This document shows positions 45,995 to 56,715 of a DNA stretch of 64,000 nucleotides, in pieces (the stretch's first letter is position 1; every line of letters begins with the position of its first letter). Location of the stretch: positions 62,001-126,000 of the forward strand of contig JASANC010003119.1 in the NCBI GenBank assembly GCA_030248135.1, written 5' to 3'. The notes under the pieces were generated by a model. The model did no database searches. It saw only the letters and a list, made by a program, of their open reading frames with translations, and was not told the DNA's origin. Origin of the DNA: Theristus sp. LFF4_11 (taxonomy: Eukaryota > Nematoda > Chromadorea > Monhysterida > Xyalidae). The translations under genes were made by a program, and so were the position numbers.

Positions 45995-48900
45995 GCGTAA
46001 GCGCTCGACCAACGTTCAACAGCAGTCAGGCACAGGCCACCCGGAGCACGTGCACTCGGCGAGACACACGAGCACTGCAGTGTCACGGAAAACATCGACG
46101 TTTATGAGCCAGCAGCACGCTGCTAGCGCACTAGAGCAACAACATAAACAGCACCAATCACATTATGACAGCGGCCGACAAACGCAAACACAACAACACG
46201 ACCGACGGAGTGCGCCAAGCACGCGCGCAATGCTGGCGCGTGCCGAGGGCAGCAGCAGCAGCAGCAATGTTGCCGTCAACATGAAACCTGCACGCTCCAC
46301 CGGGGCACTGCTGCGGTTGAACGAGCCAGCCGGCGATTCGACGGACACGCGCGACACGAAACGTGCCGCTGATGACGCCACGCGGCAGCGCAACACACAG
46401 ACGCCGAAACGCACGAGCATCCGAGCGCTGCGGGCGACCGCAAACAGAGCACGTGCGAACGAGCTGCCAGCCGAGCCGGGCTCTGCAGCGGCGTCCCATG
46501 TGGCCGGCAGCGACGAAACGTTCGAAATGTTGCGGGTGCAAACGACGACAACGAACAATGGCGCTGTTGCGGGCCAGCATGCAAGCACGTCCAGTCCACG
46601 GGTCTATTACACGGATGAGGACAGTGCTGATGAAGTGAGTACCATTATTGTTGCTATACACTCTCGACTGCTGACGCTTTCAAGCTTGGTCACCACTCGT
46701 TTTGTAAAGGGGGACTTTACGGCTCGTCACCAGGAATACGTGAAAGCCGATTAGCCAGTTCAGTGGGCGTGAGCGCGTGTCAAAAAATGTTTCAATTTTT
46801 GTGCGTTACTCTTTCACCAGTGCACTCTTTTTTAGCATTTGGCGTTGGATTATGAATGCGTGTGAGCGGCTTGCAAGCATTTACATGATGTCTACACTTT
46901 GTGAAAACGAAATCCCCTGTTGTCGTTTGTTCGACAGTTTTTTACGATTTCTTTCCACAGGACTACCAAGACACGCTTGATCTGCAACTTTCGCCGACAG
47001 TGAGTGGCAGCGGCATCGAATTGCCGTGCAGCGCCTCAATGGCGACCGAATTAACGGCGTTGTCTTCGCCCATTACAGTCAGCAGCAGTGCAACGGAGCC
47101 GTCTTCTTTCTTTCAACAGTTACAACCTGACCTGACTGCTTGGGATGGTGGTCAGTTGAGCACGTTACTCTTACGTCATTTTTCAAGTTCATTGTTTGAT
47201 ATAGTGACGATTATTCTCCAACAAACTTGAAGCTGTCTCATAGTTTTTGAACTGTCCTGTCCCGCGTACCTTTCGTTCCCGTCGCTCTTCACGTGTTTCG
47301 CGTTTCACCGGCTCTGGCGCTTCTTGTGGTTCCTGCAGAGAAAATTTTTTTCATTAATACAATTTATTTCTTATTTTAATCGTCTACCAAGTAAACCAAG
47401 TTCAACTACAGGGTGATCAAAAAACGTCAATTTTTAAAACGCTTCTTTCTCACGATGATTTGAAGCTGAAATTTACACCCCTTATAGTCATTGGCCATTT
47501 GCTGTGTGAAACTTTCCGCCAAAAACGTTTATCCAAAATTTCACATTTTTACTGTTTTTACAATTTCAAGCATCGGGATACACATCATCATATCGTCTTC
47601 TGTTTCACTGTCGTCTGCTCCATAATTGTCTTGTTTTAGTCGTTTAAACTGTTCAATGTGTCCACCGTTGAGCAGATCAACAGTAACCGGCCGCTACTTC
47701 GCAAAGTGGTCATTGAAGCAAACCAAATAAAATCAGAATAGCGGTGTAACGTGGGTTTCAAAATTTAAGGCTGTAGACTCACGACGTGTAGGTTTTTCTC
47801 CTCAGTACAGCCCCCTACACGCCCCAAACTTAACAGAAAACAATGGTGGACACACTGAACAGTTTTAAGAGACCAAAACAAGACAATTATTGATTAGCTG
47901 ACAGTGAAACAGAAGACGATGTGATATTGCCAGAAGAAAACTTGAATGATGATGATGACCAACGACAGTCTTTGCCTTGTCCGGGCTGCGGACTGGCACC
48001 GCGAGTGCTGGACACTGTTTTTGCGGTTTCATCCGGTAAGCGAAGACCGCAGCGACCCCGGGCTCGTGCTCGTCAGTGCGACAAGCCGTCAGACCGCACC
48101 GAACTGACGAGCCCGGAGTCGCCGCGGTCTTCGCTTACCGGGCGAAACCGCAAAAACAGTGTCCAGCACTCGCGGTGCCAGTCCGCAGCCCACAAAGCAA
48201 AAACTGTCGTTGGCCATCGTTTTTACGCATATATGCGTGGCCACAAGCCTACCCAAGCATGTCATCTAATTCGGGATTCATTACAGTATCCCGAATCCCA
48301 GTGATGATGTAAAATTGTAAAAAACAGTGAAACTGTTAAAATTTTGGGTGAAAGTACCCTTGCGCCTAACAGAGTTAATATTTTTTGTTGAAAGTTTTAC
48401 ACAACACATGGCAACCAAATGACTATAAGTGATGCAAATTTCAGGTTCAGACATTGATGCAATGGCGAGGCGAGACCGAAGCGTGAGAAAAATTGACGTT
48501 TTTTGATCACCCTGTATTTTTTCAAATTGACATTTTAGTCGACACAAACCGGCATCGTGCCCCGTTCTCAGAGTTTCACAATGCTGCGCTTGCGCATGCC
48601 GCACGCACGCACAACACGCAGTTATTCAATAACTGTGGCGCTGTCAAGCAGCTTCGTTCCACACCTCACATGTTCTTGTTCTGACACGTTCTCACATGTT
48701 CTCGCGATCGTGCATGCAGAAAAACCGAATCACACAACAACTGCAAAGAATAAGAAAGATTGTCGTGAATGAATGACGCACGCGTTATGCTTTCTTTCTC
48801 CAAGTCCACTTCACTCACTTACTGGCAAAATGAGTCAGCTAATCCCGCATGTTAGATTGAACAGTAAAAACACAAGGAGGTCCGTTTCTCAGCGAACCGA

Positions 48901-51900
48901 ATAAAAAAAGCGCACAGAGTGTGTCGGTCGCACGCCAAGTTGGCACAACGCACTCATAATTTTTTAATAAGCGCCTGGAATAACTATACGAACGGATAGA
49001 GACGATCGAACCACTTGGAACTCTTTATCGACGACAAAACACTCTTGACAATTTCCGACAGACGATCCAATGAAGTTGTCATGCTATTATTGTGCGCGCT
49101 AACATGCCCGTTGTCGTTCTTTGTGCGTCCGCGTCGCTTCAGCTTGTCAGCGTTCCGGTCTTATGCAACTGTTTCTTGTGATAATGGCGCGCTCAACAAT
49201 GTTGCTGGGAAACAGCTTCTTCGGCGCCAAATGTAAGCACAAACATGCAACAGTTTGTGACTTTTTGAAGCTTGCAACAAAGATTTCATGCAACATTTCT
49301 TATTTCTGTTTTCTCGCACACTCCACAACTCTGCTATTGGTTGACACTTGACTTACAATTTGAAATTCGGTTACCATATCAACACACCACACAGCTGACC
49401 AATTCTGTGTTACACTGTCACTATATATCAACGAGCAACCAAAAGCAAAAGCATCTACTGCAGCTGCCGCTTTTGATGAAAATCTATTTTCCACCACCGT
49501 TGCGTTAATTAACATACCAAATCGTACTGGCCAACAAATCACAGTTGCCAAATGTACACGGACCACGCGTGGTCTGTGGTCTCTGATGTTTGTGCTCGTC
49601 TAGTCAACCAGAAAAGCTCTCCGGGTCCAACACTGAATAACGCATTCGCGGAAGTTTCCATATGCTCAAGGTCCTTACCGCACAACATGAAGTTTTTCCC
49701 ATGGCATGGATTTTTGTTCATCCTTTGTTAATTTAGAATTTTTGACGCAGCAGACGCCCCAACCCAACGGAAAAGCGCAGCACACACCACTCGCACAAAG
49801 AACACGCACGAGACAAACAATGCCATAAATGATGTGTAGACAAACAATGCCAAAAACATAAAACCACCTAGATCAACCAAAGCAAAACACTCCCAATTCA
49901 AAACCTAAAACCTCAATCAAATGTTTTAGACTTGTTTGTGATTTGTTTTTTTAAGCCCGATTCAACCAATTTTCACCAATTTTGGGCACCAAAAGACCAA
50001 CCAAACGCATTGTGTCAATGCAAGCAGCGTACATACAAAACACGTTCATGTTTCAATACAACGTATCAAACTCAAGACAACCAAAATCGCACTCTCTGAA
50101 GTCGCCATCTGCAAAGTGGCGCCGAAGCAGCGTCGCATTCACTGCCCCAGGTCTCAGTCGGCGATATCATGTCATTGGTGCGTCTTCCAAAATGCCACAC
50201 AGGCTCAGAAAATAGGTGAAGTTGGTTGCTGCGTGCAGGCAGACTGGTCGCCTGGCTCGCGAGATGATGCGAGCACGTGTCCCCGATTGTTCAAGTCAGT
50301 TGGAATGGCTGCCACTTGATGCTCTAGGAGAGATTCCAAGAAATCCCTTGAACATTAGATGGCAGGAGCCATTCCAACTGAGCTGGACGCAGCTTTCGAA
50401 CGAAGGTTTAGCGACAGCAGCAGCTTTCAAACATGACGCCCGTTGTGTGCTTTCAGACAGCGACGAGCAGCGGCGTCAAGAGCGCGCCAAGACCGCACGT
50501 CGATTGGCGTCCATCAGGGAGGAGTCGCACGCCAGCGACGCCGACGCGGCACAGCAGCAGCGGAGTCTGTGGGCGCGCGCGCTGACCGTCTGCTACGACG
50601 ACCAGCCGGCAAACTACGTCTTTTACCGCAATTCCGTCTATCGGCGCGTACAGGACTGGGAACAGGAACCGGAGGTAACAGCGCGAATCCGTGTAATTTC
50701 GGAGTTTTTCGTATGACGCTTTAACGGTGCCCGCCACTGCACTGCATCGCGCGTCCAGCTCACCACTGTCCACGCGATTCATTCCTAACCAAAACGCACA
50801 CGCAGTTAATCAATGGTTTTCTACAAAAGCCTGAGCTCGTAGCATTCCTGCGCTTCCCCACGACGACCAAGACATGCACACTGTTGAAATGAAGCGTTTG
50901 CAGAAGTACAACCACAACACGCTGCACGTCAACGGTCATCTGTACGTGCCCGACCGTGTGCAACCGCTGCAACGTGTCCTGAAGCACGCCGGAGCGACCG
51001 TTGTTGCGCCGATTGCAAGCGGCTCAAACGAACTGGCCGATGTTGTGCAGCAGCTGCACGATTCCTCCACCACCAAGCACCACTACACGGTGCAACCGGG
51101 TGCACCGACGACGTCGCCGACACGAAAACAACCTGCACATCCGGGCTCGCTGCTCACAAGGTTGGTTGGTGTGATGTTGTTTTCGGTCGCGCATAAAAGC
51201 ACCGCAAAAAATAAGAACGCCAAAATCTTGACGCAACTGTAATCCCAGTATTATGCATTATGCAAGGTCGTTGTGGTGGGTGTGCGCTTCAATAGTTTTG
51301 AGTTGAGTTTTGAGAAAAGCTTTTTACGGCCATTTTATGCATTGCGATGATTTTTTTGATTTGTGGTTGCTTTGTTCCTTGCGTCTCACTCAGCCACAAT
51401 CAAGACGCTCAATTCACAAAAAAAGCAACAACATTTGCTTCAATTTTTTAAAACCTCGTAAATCCATCAGATGTCAAGAATGATATGAAAATCGCAGTCG
51501 TAATCACCACTTCAGCACAAGCACTACTCTCTAACCATGAACTGAACACTATATGTGTCAGTTTGAACGATTAACGCCATGAACAGAAATGTTTCACTTA
51601 TTAGAAATCAAGGAATCGTTTTCTTGTTTATTTGAATTGGCACTTCCCGCCGCCATATGATGACGTTCACTCCAAAACCTGAACTCTTTGAGATGTGAAG
51701 TCTGAGAAATAAATGAACGGCTTCTTGCCATTCCGTCCCACCCTGTGGCAAGCAGAGCAAGCACATACATTCGCCACGTGAACTTTTAAAACCCGGATTT
51801 TTTGTTCTAACAACGGCGGCGCTGTGTTCACGACCGAAAAGAAATACAACAAAATCACCTCAAAACTCTTCGTAAATGCCGCAACTCCTTCGTAAGGCGG

Positions 51901-52002
51901 ACGAACTTTCTCATGCGGCAGCTTGTCATTTGGCGGCATATACTTGATCGGCTCGCGGGGCGCAAACAACGCCAGCAAGTTGGGCGGCAGATACTGCGTC
52001 AT
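37857..52002 (-). CDS. SNRNP70: U1 small nuclear ribonucleoprotein 70 kDa (U1-70K)
   Basis: Core U1 snRNP protein that binds stem-loop I of U1 snRNA and helps define 5' splice sites. Exons in coding order: 52002-51859, 47332-47270, 43291-43237, 43165-43101, 41917-41855, 41745-41664, 40505-40404, 40306-40090, 38585-38504, 38259-38215, 37946-37857; 1008 nt, 335 residues, every junction in frame. The N-terminus [19 protein letters not shown] is almost that of human U1-70[13 protein letters not shown] and [20 protein letters not shown] lead into the RRM, with RNP2 [30 protein letters not shown]1-type RGYGFVEF, then [20 protein letters not shown] and RGRTVKGW. The C-terminus is a short Arg/Asp and Arg/Ser-rich tail ([18 protein letters not shown]), much shorter than in human (437 residues). 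The locus spans 14 kb because of transposon-filled introns and an interleaved opposite-strand gene. Confidence 0.96.
38004..38169. mobile_element. Small hAT-like MITE in the last SNRNP70 intron
   Basis: About 166 bp with ends TAGGGTTGAAAA and TTTTCAACCCT and internal inverted AACCGGTATTTTT / TTACCGGTAAAA-type blocks. Flanks ATGCACTC and ATGCACTA look like an 8-bp target duplication with one mismatch. It is unrelated in its interior to the 720-bp family. Confidence 0.7.
38691..39985. mobile_element. PIF/Harbinger-like TIR element in an SNRNP70 intron
   Basis: A 1295-bp element beginning AGGCGCGTTTAGCAATTAG and ending CTAATTGCTAAACGCGCCT, flanked on both sides by TTA (38688-38690 and 39986-39988), the target duplication typical of PIF/Harbinger. 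Both subterminal zones have many inverted and direct copies of GTCGTTCTAAAT, GCGCAAAACAGTCGT and AATTCTAATTCGCGTG. The centre holds a plus-strand ORF start (39234, [14 protein letters not shown]) with a segment LIEAVLLFW resembling the start of a MADF DNA-binding domain, quickly degenerating into a microsatellite. No transposase remains. Confidence 0.8.
39359..39478. repeat. AAGC/AAAC tetranucleotide microsatellite
   Basis: About 40 bp of (CAAG)n passing into about 75 bp of (CAAA)n, inside the Harbinger-like element. Confidence 0.9.
43292..45905. other. SNRNP70 intron 2, part upstream of the plus-strand gene
   Basis: No supported exon on either strand. The right-hand end must contain the promoter and 5' UTR of the gene beginning at 45906. 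CA-rich tracts occur near 44960-45000. Confidence 0.4.
45906..51451 (+). CDS. Unrecognised Gln-rich acidic protein, interleaved with SNRNP70
   Basis: Family not recognised. Exons: 45906-46634, 46961-47147, 50457-50674, 50806-50838, 50904-51160 and probably 51394-51451; 1482 nt (493 residues), in frame. The N-terminal 240 residues are low-complexity: [19 protein letters not shown], a 12-Gln run from a CAA repeat, then Ser/Thr/Arg-rich sequence with possible phosphosites. It ends in an acidic motif [10 protein letters not shown] that continues as [13 protein letters not shown] in exon 2. The C-terminal half looks structured: [79 protein letters not shown] and [15 protein letters not shown]. Exons 1-2 lie in SNRNP70 intron 2 and exons 3-6 in its intron 1. 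The donor at 47148 is weak (GTCAGT three bases on is an in-frame alternative), and the last exon is tentative. A nuclear regulatory role would be a guess. Confidence 0.68.
47409..48514. mobile_element. TA-flanked TIR element with an internal giant hairpin
   Basis: A 1106-bp element starting CAGGGTGATCAAAAAACGTC and ending with its inverse, flanked by TA on each side, consistent with Tc1/mariner-type insertion. Terminal similarity extends about 125 bp inward. Further in, 47575-47670 and 47845-47925 are inverted copies (ATCGTCTTCTGTTTCACTGTC against GACAGTGAAACAGAAGACGAT, in part). It lies in introns of both SNRNP70 and the opposite-strand gene. Confidence 0.82.
47985..48192. repeat. Near-perfect 90-bp-arm palindrome
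   Basis: GGCTGCGGACTGGCACCGCG at the left end is mirrored by CGCGGTGCCAGTCCGCAGCC at the right. The arms continue through GTCCAGCACT / AGTGCTGGAC, CAAAAACAGTG, GGTAAGCGAAGACCGC and CGGGCTCGT, leaving a loop of about 20 bp. GC-rich against AT-rich surroundings, inside the 47.4-48.5 kb element. Confidence 0.88.
48515..50456. other. Shared intron sequence of SNRNP70 and the plus-strand gene
   Basis: No supported exon. A small foldback (AGTTGGAATGGCTGCCA / TGGCAGGAGCCATTCCAACT) occupies 50299-50385. Confidence 0.45.
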
Positions 52003-52097
52003 GGCTGCGCTCGCTGTCGCTGCGTGCGCTGCTGTTCACTTTGTGCAGCAGCGCCGAAAGCTGCAAGCAAACCATGGCAACAAACTAAGCAAACGCA

Positions 52098-52622
52098 GTG
52101 TTAAAAAAACACAAATCGTCATTTTTGTTCTTTTTTAATAAAAAAGAAAAATCAAAGTTGTGCCAAATCAATCAGGAGATCAGACGAACCACATTTGATG
52201 TGCAAGCGCCTCCCGAATAACTCCCAGTCCCGTATGGCGGGCGGAACTTTCCAGATTTTGCTTTGGTAACCTCACTTACCCCTTTTCCAAACCGTTATCA
52301 TGCCTCTTCTAGCGTTTTGTCCGGTCAAAACGCTACTAATTAATAATTATCCCCCGATATCTTACCGGCTTGAACGGGACGATTATTTATTAGATACGAT
52401 GGCGACGTCACACGACACGAAACAGCAACCAAACAAAGTAGCGCTTGCAGACGGTGCAGTTCGGACGCTCAGAATTCACAATGTGAGGCGAATTGTCACC
52501 TTGGCTGCATCGGAAATGTCAAGCGTAAGCGTAAGCCAAGCTTCGCTTGCGACGCTCAAAAAACTTCATCCCAAAAGAAAAGTTGCTCAAGTGTCAAGTC
52601 TACAATCAGTCAGTCAGTAAAA
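52098..52622. mobile_element. hAT-type MITE, older copy, left part
   Basis: AAATCGTCATTTTTGTTC, ATCAAAGTTGTGCCAAATCA, GCAAGCGCCTCCCGAATAAC and CTTGGCTGCATCGGAAATG follow the inverted-orientation copy at 53904-54641 with many substitutions. It stops at CAGTCAGTAAAACGG. Its continuation lies at about 54720-54815 beyond a younger insertion. Confidence 0.78.
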
Positions 52623-53001
52623 CGGTTACCCAGTAGCGAAAGCGGGACCTCGGGTGAGGGGGGGGTGTTTGCCTAATTTTAGAGGGGGGGGTCAGGTGCC
52701 TTCTCGGTGAGGGGGGGGGGTGCACGGGCAGCAAATTTTCCTGAGGGGGGGGGGTGCACTGGCAGAAAAATTTCGTGAGGGGGGGTGCACGGGATCGCAC
52801 GGGTAATACCAAATTTTTGCCTTGGAAAAACACAGAAATTCTTGTAAAATACAGAATATTTTGTGCAAACAAGCTGCTTGTTTGGTCAGAAACAACAAAA
52901 TATATGCAGGGACAGACACAAACGTCAAGAAAAATGCAAAAATTACGGTATTTTTGGAAAAAATTGAGAAGAGATTGACCACCGTGAGGGGGGGGTGCGA
53001 T

Positions 53002-53743
53002 TAGGGTTGTTAAACAAAAATGAAAATTTTTTTTTTTAAAAAAAAAAGTGATTAAAAAAAAAACAAAAATGCCGATTTTTTTTTTTAAAAAAAAAAATTC
53101 GAAAAATTTTCCTCTAATATGCTCTGAAAACCTCAATTTTGGCACAATTTTTCGAAAGTTCAACAAAAATTTTCTTTGATTATACCTCGTAAAACCTTTA
53201 GCAGTCGATTTTGGGCCGTTTTACCGACTGATTTTAGGCTTCGACAACATCTGCGATGAAGTTTTTGAGCGTCCCAAAGCTTAGCCTACCATTTCCGATG
53301 CAGATAAGGTGACGATTCGCCTCGCAGAGCGTCCGATTGTGCTCGATGCTCCGTTTGCAAGCGCTACGTTGTCTGGTTGCTGCTTCGTGTCGTGTCGTCG
53401 CGACACCATCAGAAGAATTGATCGAATTTCAAGGCGGTATGTTTGTCTTCACTTTAGCATTAGCTTAGCTGGTGACAATTAGTGACGTTTTGGAGGTCAA
53501 AACACAAGAAGAGGCATGGTGACGGTTTGGAAAAGGGGTAATTGAGGTCACCAAAACAAAATCTGCAAAGTTCCGCCATACGGGTGTCATTCGGGAGGCG
53601 CTTGCATATCATATGTGGTTCTTCGGACTCCCTGATTGATTTAGCACAACTTTGATTTTTGAAATTTTTTTTTTAAAAAAAAAAATTTTTTTTTTAAAAA
53701 AAAAAAACAAAAATGACGATTTTTGTTTTTTTTAACAACCCTA
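53002..53743. mobile_element. hAT-type MITE, copy 2
   Basis: TAGGGTTGTTAAACAAAAAT to TTTAACAACCCTA, flanked by the 8-bp direct repeat GGTGCGAT (52994-53001 and 53744-53751). Nearly identical to the copy at 22134-22853 in the same orientation, so both are probably recent. Confidence 0.92.
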
Positions 53744-53903
53744 GGTGCGATCCCGTGTTTTCTCGCGGAGGGGGGTGGGGCCGGGGGGGAGTCTAGTACC
53801 CGTGTCGAGGTAAAGGGGGGGGGGGTACACGGGTATCTGCCCGTGCACGGGCAGGATTTTCGGCTGAGGGGGGGGGTGGACGGTGGACCCCCCCCCCCCC
53901 CCA

Positions 53904-54641
53904 AGGGTTGTTAAAAAAAAAACAAAAATCGTCATTTTTGTTTTTTTTTTTAAAAAAAAATTTTTTTTTTTAAAAAAAAAATTTCAAAAATCAAAGTTGT
54001 GCTAAATCAATCAGGGAGTCCGAAGAACCACATATGATATGCAAGCGCCTCCCGAATGACTCCCATATGACGGAACTTTGCAGATTTTGTTTTGGTGACC
54101 TCAATTACCCCTTTTCCAAACCGTCACCATGCCTCTTCTTGTGTTTTGACCTCTAAAACGTCACTAATTGTCCCCAGCTAAACTAATGCTAAAGTGAAGA
54201 CAAACATACCGCCTTGAAATTCGATCAATTCTTCTGATGGTGTTGCGACGACACGACAAGAAGCAGCAACCAGACAACGTAGCGCTTGCAAACGGAGCAG
54301 CGAGCACAATCGGACGTTCTGCGAGGCGAATCGTCACCTTATCTGCATCGGAAATGGTAGGCCAAGCTTTGGGACGCTCAAAAACTTCATCGCAGATGTT
54401 GTCGAAGCGTAAAATCAGTCGGTAAAACGGTCCAAAATCGACTGCTAAAGGTTTTACGAGGTATAATCAAAGAAAATTTTTGTTGAACTTTCGAAAAATT
54501 GTGCCAAAATTGAGGTTTTCAGAGCATATTAGAGGAAAATTTTTCGAATTTTTTTTAAAAAAAAAAAATCGGCATTTTTGTTTTTTTTTTAATCACTTTT
54601 TTTTTAAAAAAAAAAATTTTCATTTTTGTTTAACAACCCTA
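53904..54641. mobile_element. hAT-type MITE, copy 3, inverted
   Basis: Reverse-complement orientation relative to copy 2, from AGGGTTGTTAAAA to TTTAACAACCCTA, inserted in a C-run that hides its target duplication. The frame MVLRRHDKKQQPDNVALANG at 54237 is a by-product and not a gene. Confidence 0.85.
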
Positions 54642-54719
54642 CACCCCCCCCCCCGCACTTTCGCTACTGGTTACCTGACGTCCGATTTTGGTCAATTTTG
54701 GACGTGCTCGTGCAACAGC

Positions 54720-54815
54720 TGACTGTTTTTCAACAACGTCAAAAAAACTTTTGTTGACCTTATCAAAAATTTTGCTAGAAATGAGGTTTTCGGAGCATAT
54801 TAGAGCTTAGAGGGA
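54720..54815. mobile_element. hAT-type MITE, older copy, right part
   Basis: AAACTTTTGTTGACCTTATC and GAGGTTTTCGGAGCATATTA match the terminal part of the hAT family. This is the piece missing from the truncated copy at 52098-52622. Confidence 0.65.
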
Positions 54816-56315
54816 CAGAAGACCCAGACACGGCAACTTGCAACACAACGTTGTGAAACATCAAGTTATCTCAACTGCGCTGTTACCGTAGTCGGTCGTT
54901 TGCGCTACATCCTGCGTCTTTGCTGCTGTCTATTTGAATAACAACGACGAAAACATATGCACTGCAAGTGAGGTGGCGTTCTTAGCTTTTGCAGTTTTCA
55001 AGCTGCGCAACCTCACATTTCAGTGCGACGTCATTATTGAATAAAAAAGATTTTCAAAACGGTTAAACACGCAACACGCACGTACGTGCCGTGCCGACCT
55101 GAAACTTGATGCAGTTTGTCTGTTTGTTTGAATTGAACACAGTTGTCGACTGGTACATGGATGTACAACAACACAGACATGCGCCATAATTTCACTGTAT
55201 TTCCATTGCTCTTTTTTGATTGACGACTGAACGCCCATAAGGGCTAACGGCACGCTCACAATTATAATGCACTTCACCAAAGTTTTAACTTGACTTGAGG
55301 GCAAAATTGTACTGTGCAAAAAACACCTATGTCATCTGGTCTTGGAGATCATGCACAACGCCAGAAACCTGGTTCAGCACGAGACCCCCATTCATTCCCA
55401 ACAAAAATGATAAAGTTAGCGTCTTTCTAACCTGTGGCTGTTTTTGTTCGATTGTCATAATAAAGTGCGCTACATTTTACCGCAGATATTATTGAGAAAG
55501 TTTGAAAATTTGTATAAAACACGGGGTTTTTCACGTTGCCATTTTCCGATTCCAAATGTAACAATGTTGTGAGATTCATGCCCATGTACATAATTATATG
55601 CATTCTTGGCTGCTGCTACCTCATACCATACCATACTTCGCTCTTTCACCATTTCTGCTGTTGTTCAATTTTCAGATGCATTCACTTTATTTTTTCTCGG
55701 GTTCACGGCTAAATTGACGAAACGAAATTTGACAAGCGCGCAAGCACAACAACAGGAGTCAATACGTTTCTTAACAATGATGTATCGTGCATGTACATCA
55801 TCTGCAGATGGCAGTCTTATTGCATGTGATTTTTATTTGCCATATTCACTTTTTTATTGCACGCTCCAAAATATGTCAAACAAAACCCATTCCAAAATCT
55901 ATACCAAAAGTTGTTCCACAACAAAAGTTGTGTCAAAATTTTTGCAATTTCTAAAAATTTGAAATGGACTTCGGAATGGAATGAATTTTAAAATGGATTT
56001 TGGAATTCCCATGAAAACCAACGTATCATGCGGATGCGCGAGCGAGCGCCAGCGAGCGGACAGCGCATCACGCATTATATGGCTGAATATTCCCTCGCGC
56101 GCTTTTTTCAAATTTGCTCGCTGCGTCCAGCGAGCATAGTATAAGCCACAAACTTGGTTCTGTGCACACGAAACGAACACCCAAAGTTGTGCTTGGAGCC
56201 GCGAAAAAATTTTTATCCGACTATTTTTCATACGCTGTAGACACGAAAAACCTATTCTGAAATTTATGTTACTTATTTTCCTTGGTATTTTTTTTTCTGG
56301 TATGTAATCAACATG
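54816..56315. other. Gene-free stretch
   Basis: ORFs up to 143 codons occur on both strands but none shows a protein-like pattern. No repeat family recognised. Confidence 0.4.
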
Positions 56316-56690
56316 TGTTCGCCCTTTCAATTTTTACCTGCGACACTTTCGCAGTCGAACAAAAATGTTCCCTGGGGTAATTCCACCCGGAGATTTTGAA
56401 AATTGGGTTAATTTTTTACCCAGACCCTGTTTTTGGGTAAAAAATTGGGCATTTTTAATTGTTGGGAGGGTTTTCACCTGGTTTTAAGTGTTCGCCCTTT
56501 CAGTTTTTAGCTGGGACACTTTCACAGTTGAACAAAATTTTTTCCTAGGGTAATTTCATCCGTAGATTCTGAAAATTTAGTTTATTTTTTTGCCCGGGCA
56601 TTTTTTGGGGTCAAAATTGTGCATTTTTTAAAGTTGGTAGCATTTTGACTGGGTATCAGTTTTTCACTCTTACAAATTTTGTCTGAGCTA
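56316..56690. repeat. Two-copy tandem duplication, period about 173 bp
   Basis: TGTTCGCCCTTTCAATTTTT at 56315 recurs as TGTTCGCCCTTTCAGTTTTT at about 56488, and the following GGGTAATTCCACCCG, AGATTTTGAAAAT and GGGCATTTTT blocks recur in order with divergence. Confidence 0.7.
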
Positions 56691-56715
56691 CGAAAAATAG
56701 GAGAAATGTTTAGTC

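Larger units (their letters stand above)
52624..54677. mobile_element. G-rich TIR element inserted in an old hAT copy
   Basis: GGTTACCCAGTAGCGAAAG at the left is mirrored by CTTTCGCTACTGGTTACC at the right. The element's own sequence (52624-53001, 53744-53903, 54642-54677) is built from G-runs with GGTGCACGGG-type units. Two hAT MITEs are inserted in it, in opposite orientation. Confidence 0.7.

Noticed and set aside
50216..50456. Upstream extension of plus-strand gene exon 3
   Set aside because: The frame is open, but the stretch contains a small foldback repeat, and the TTTCAG acceptor at 50456 joins exon 2 in phase, so this part is read as intron.
52606..53166. 186-codon minus-strand frame over the G-rich element
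   Set aside because: It spans two unrelated transposable elements and consists of poly-Pro, poly-Phe and poly-Lys from homopolymer runs.
54237..54425. 62-codon frame inside hAT copy 3
   Set aside because: It recurs wherever the MITE does and lacks transposase motifs; the element is non-autonomous.
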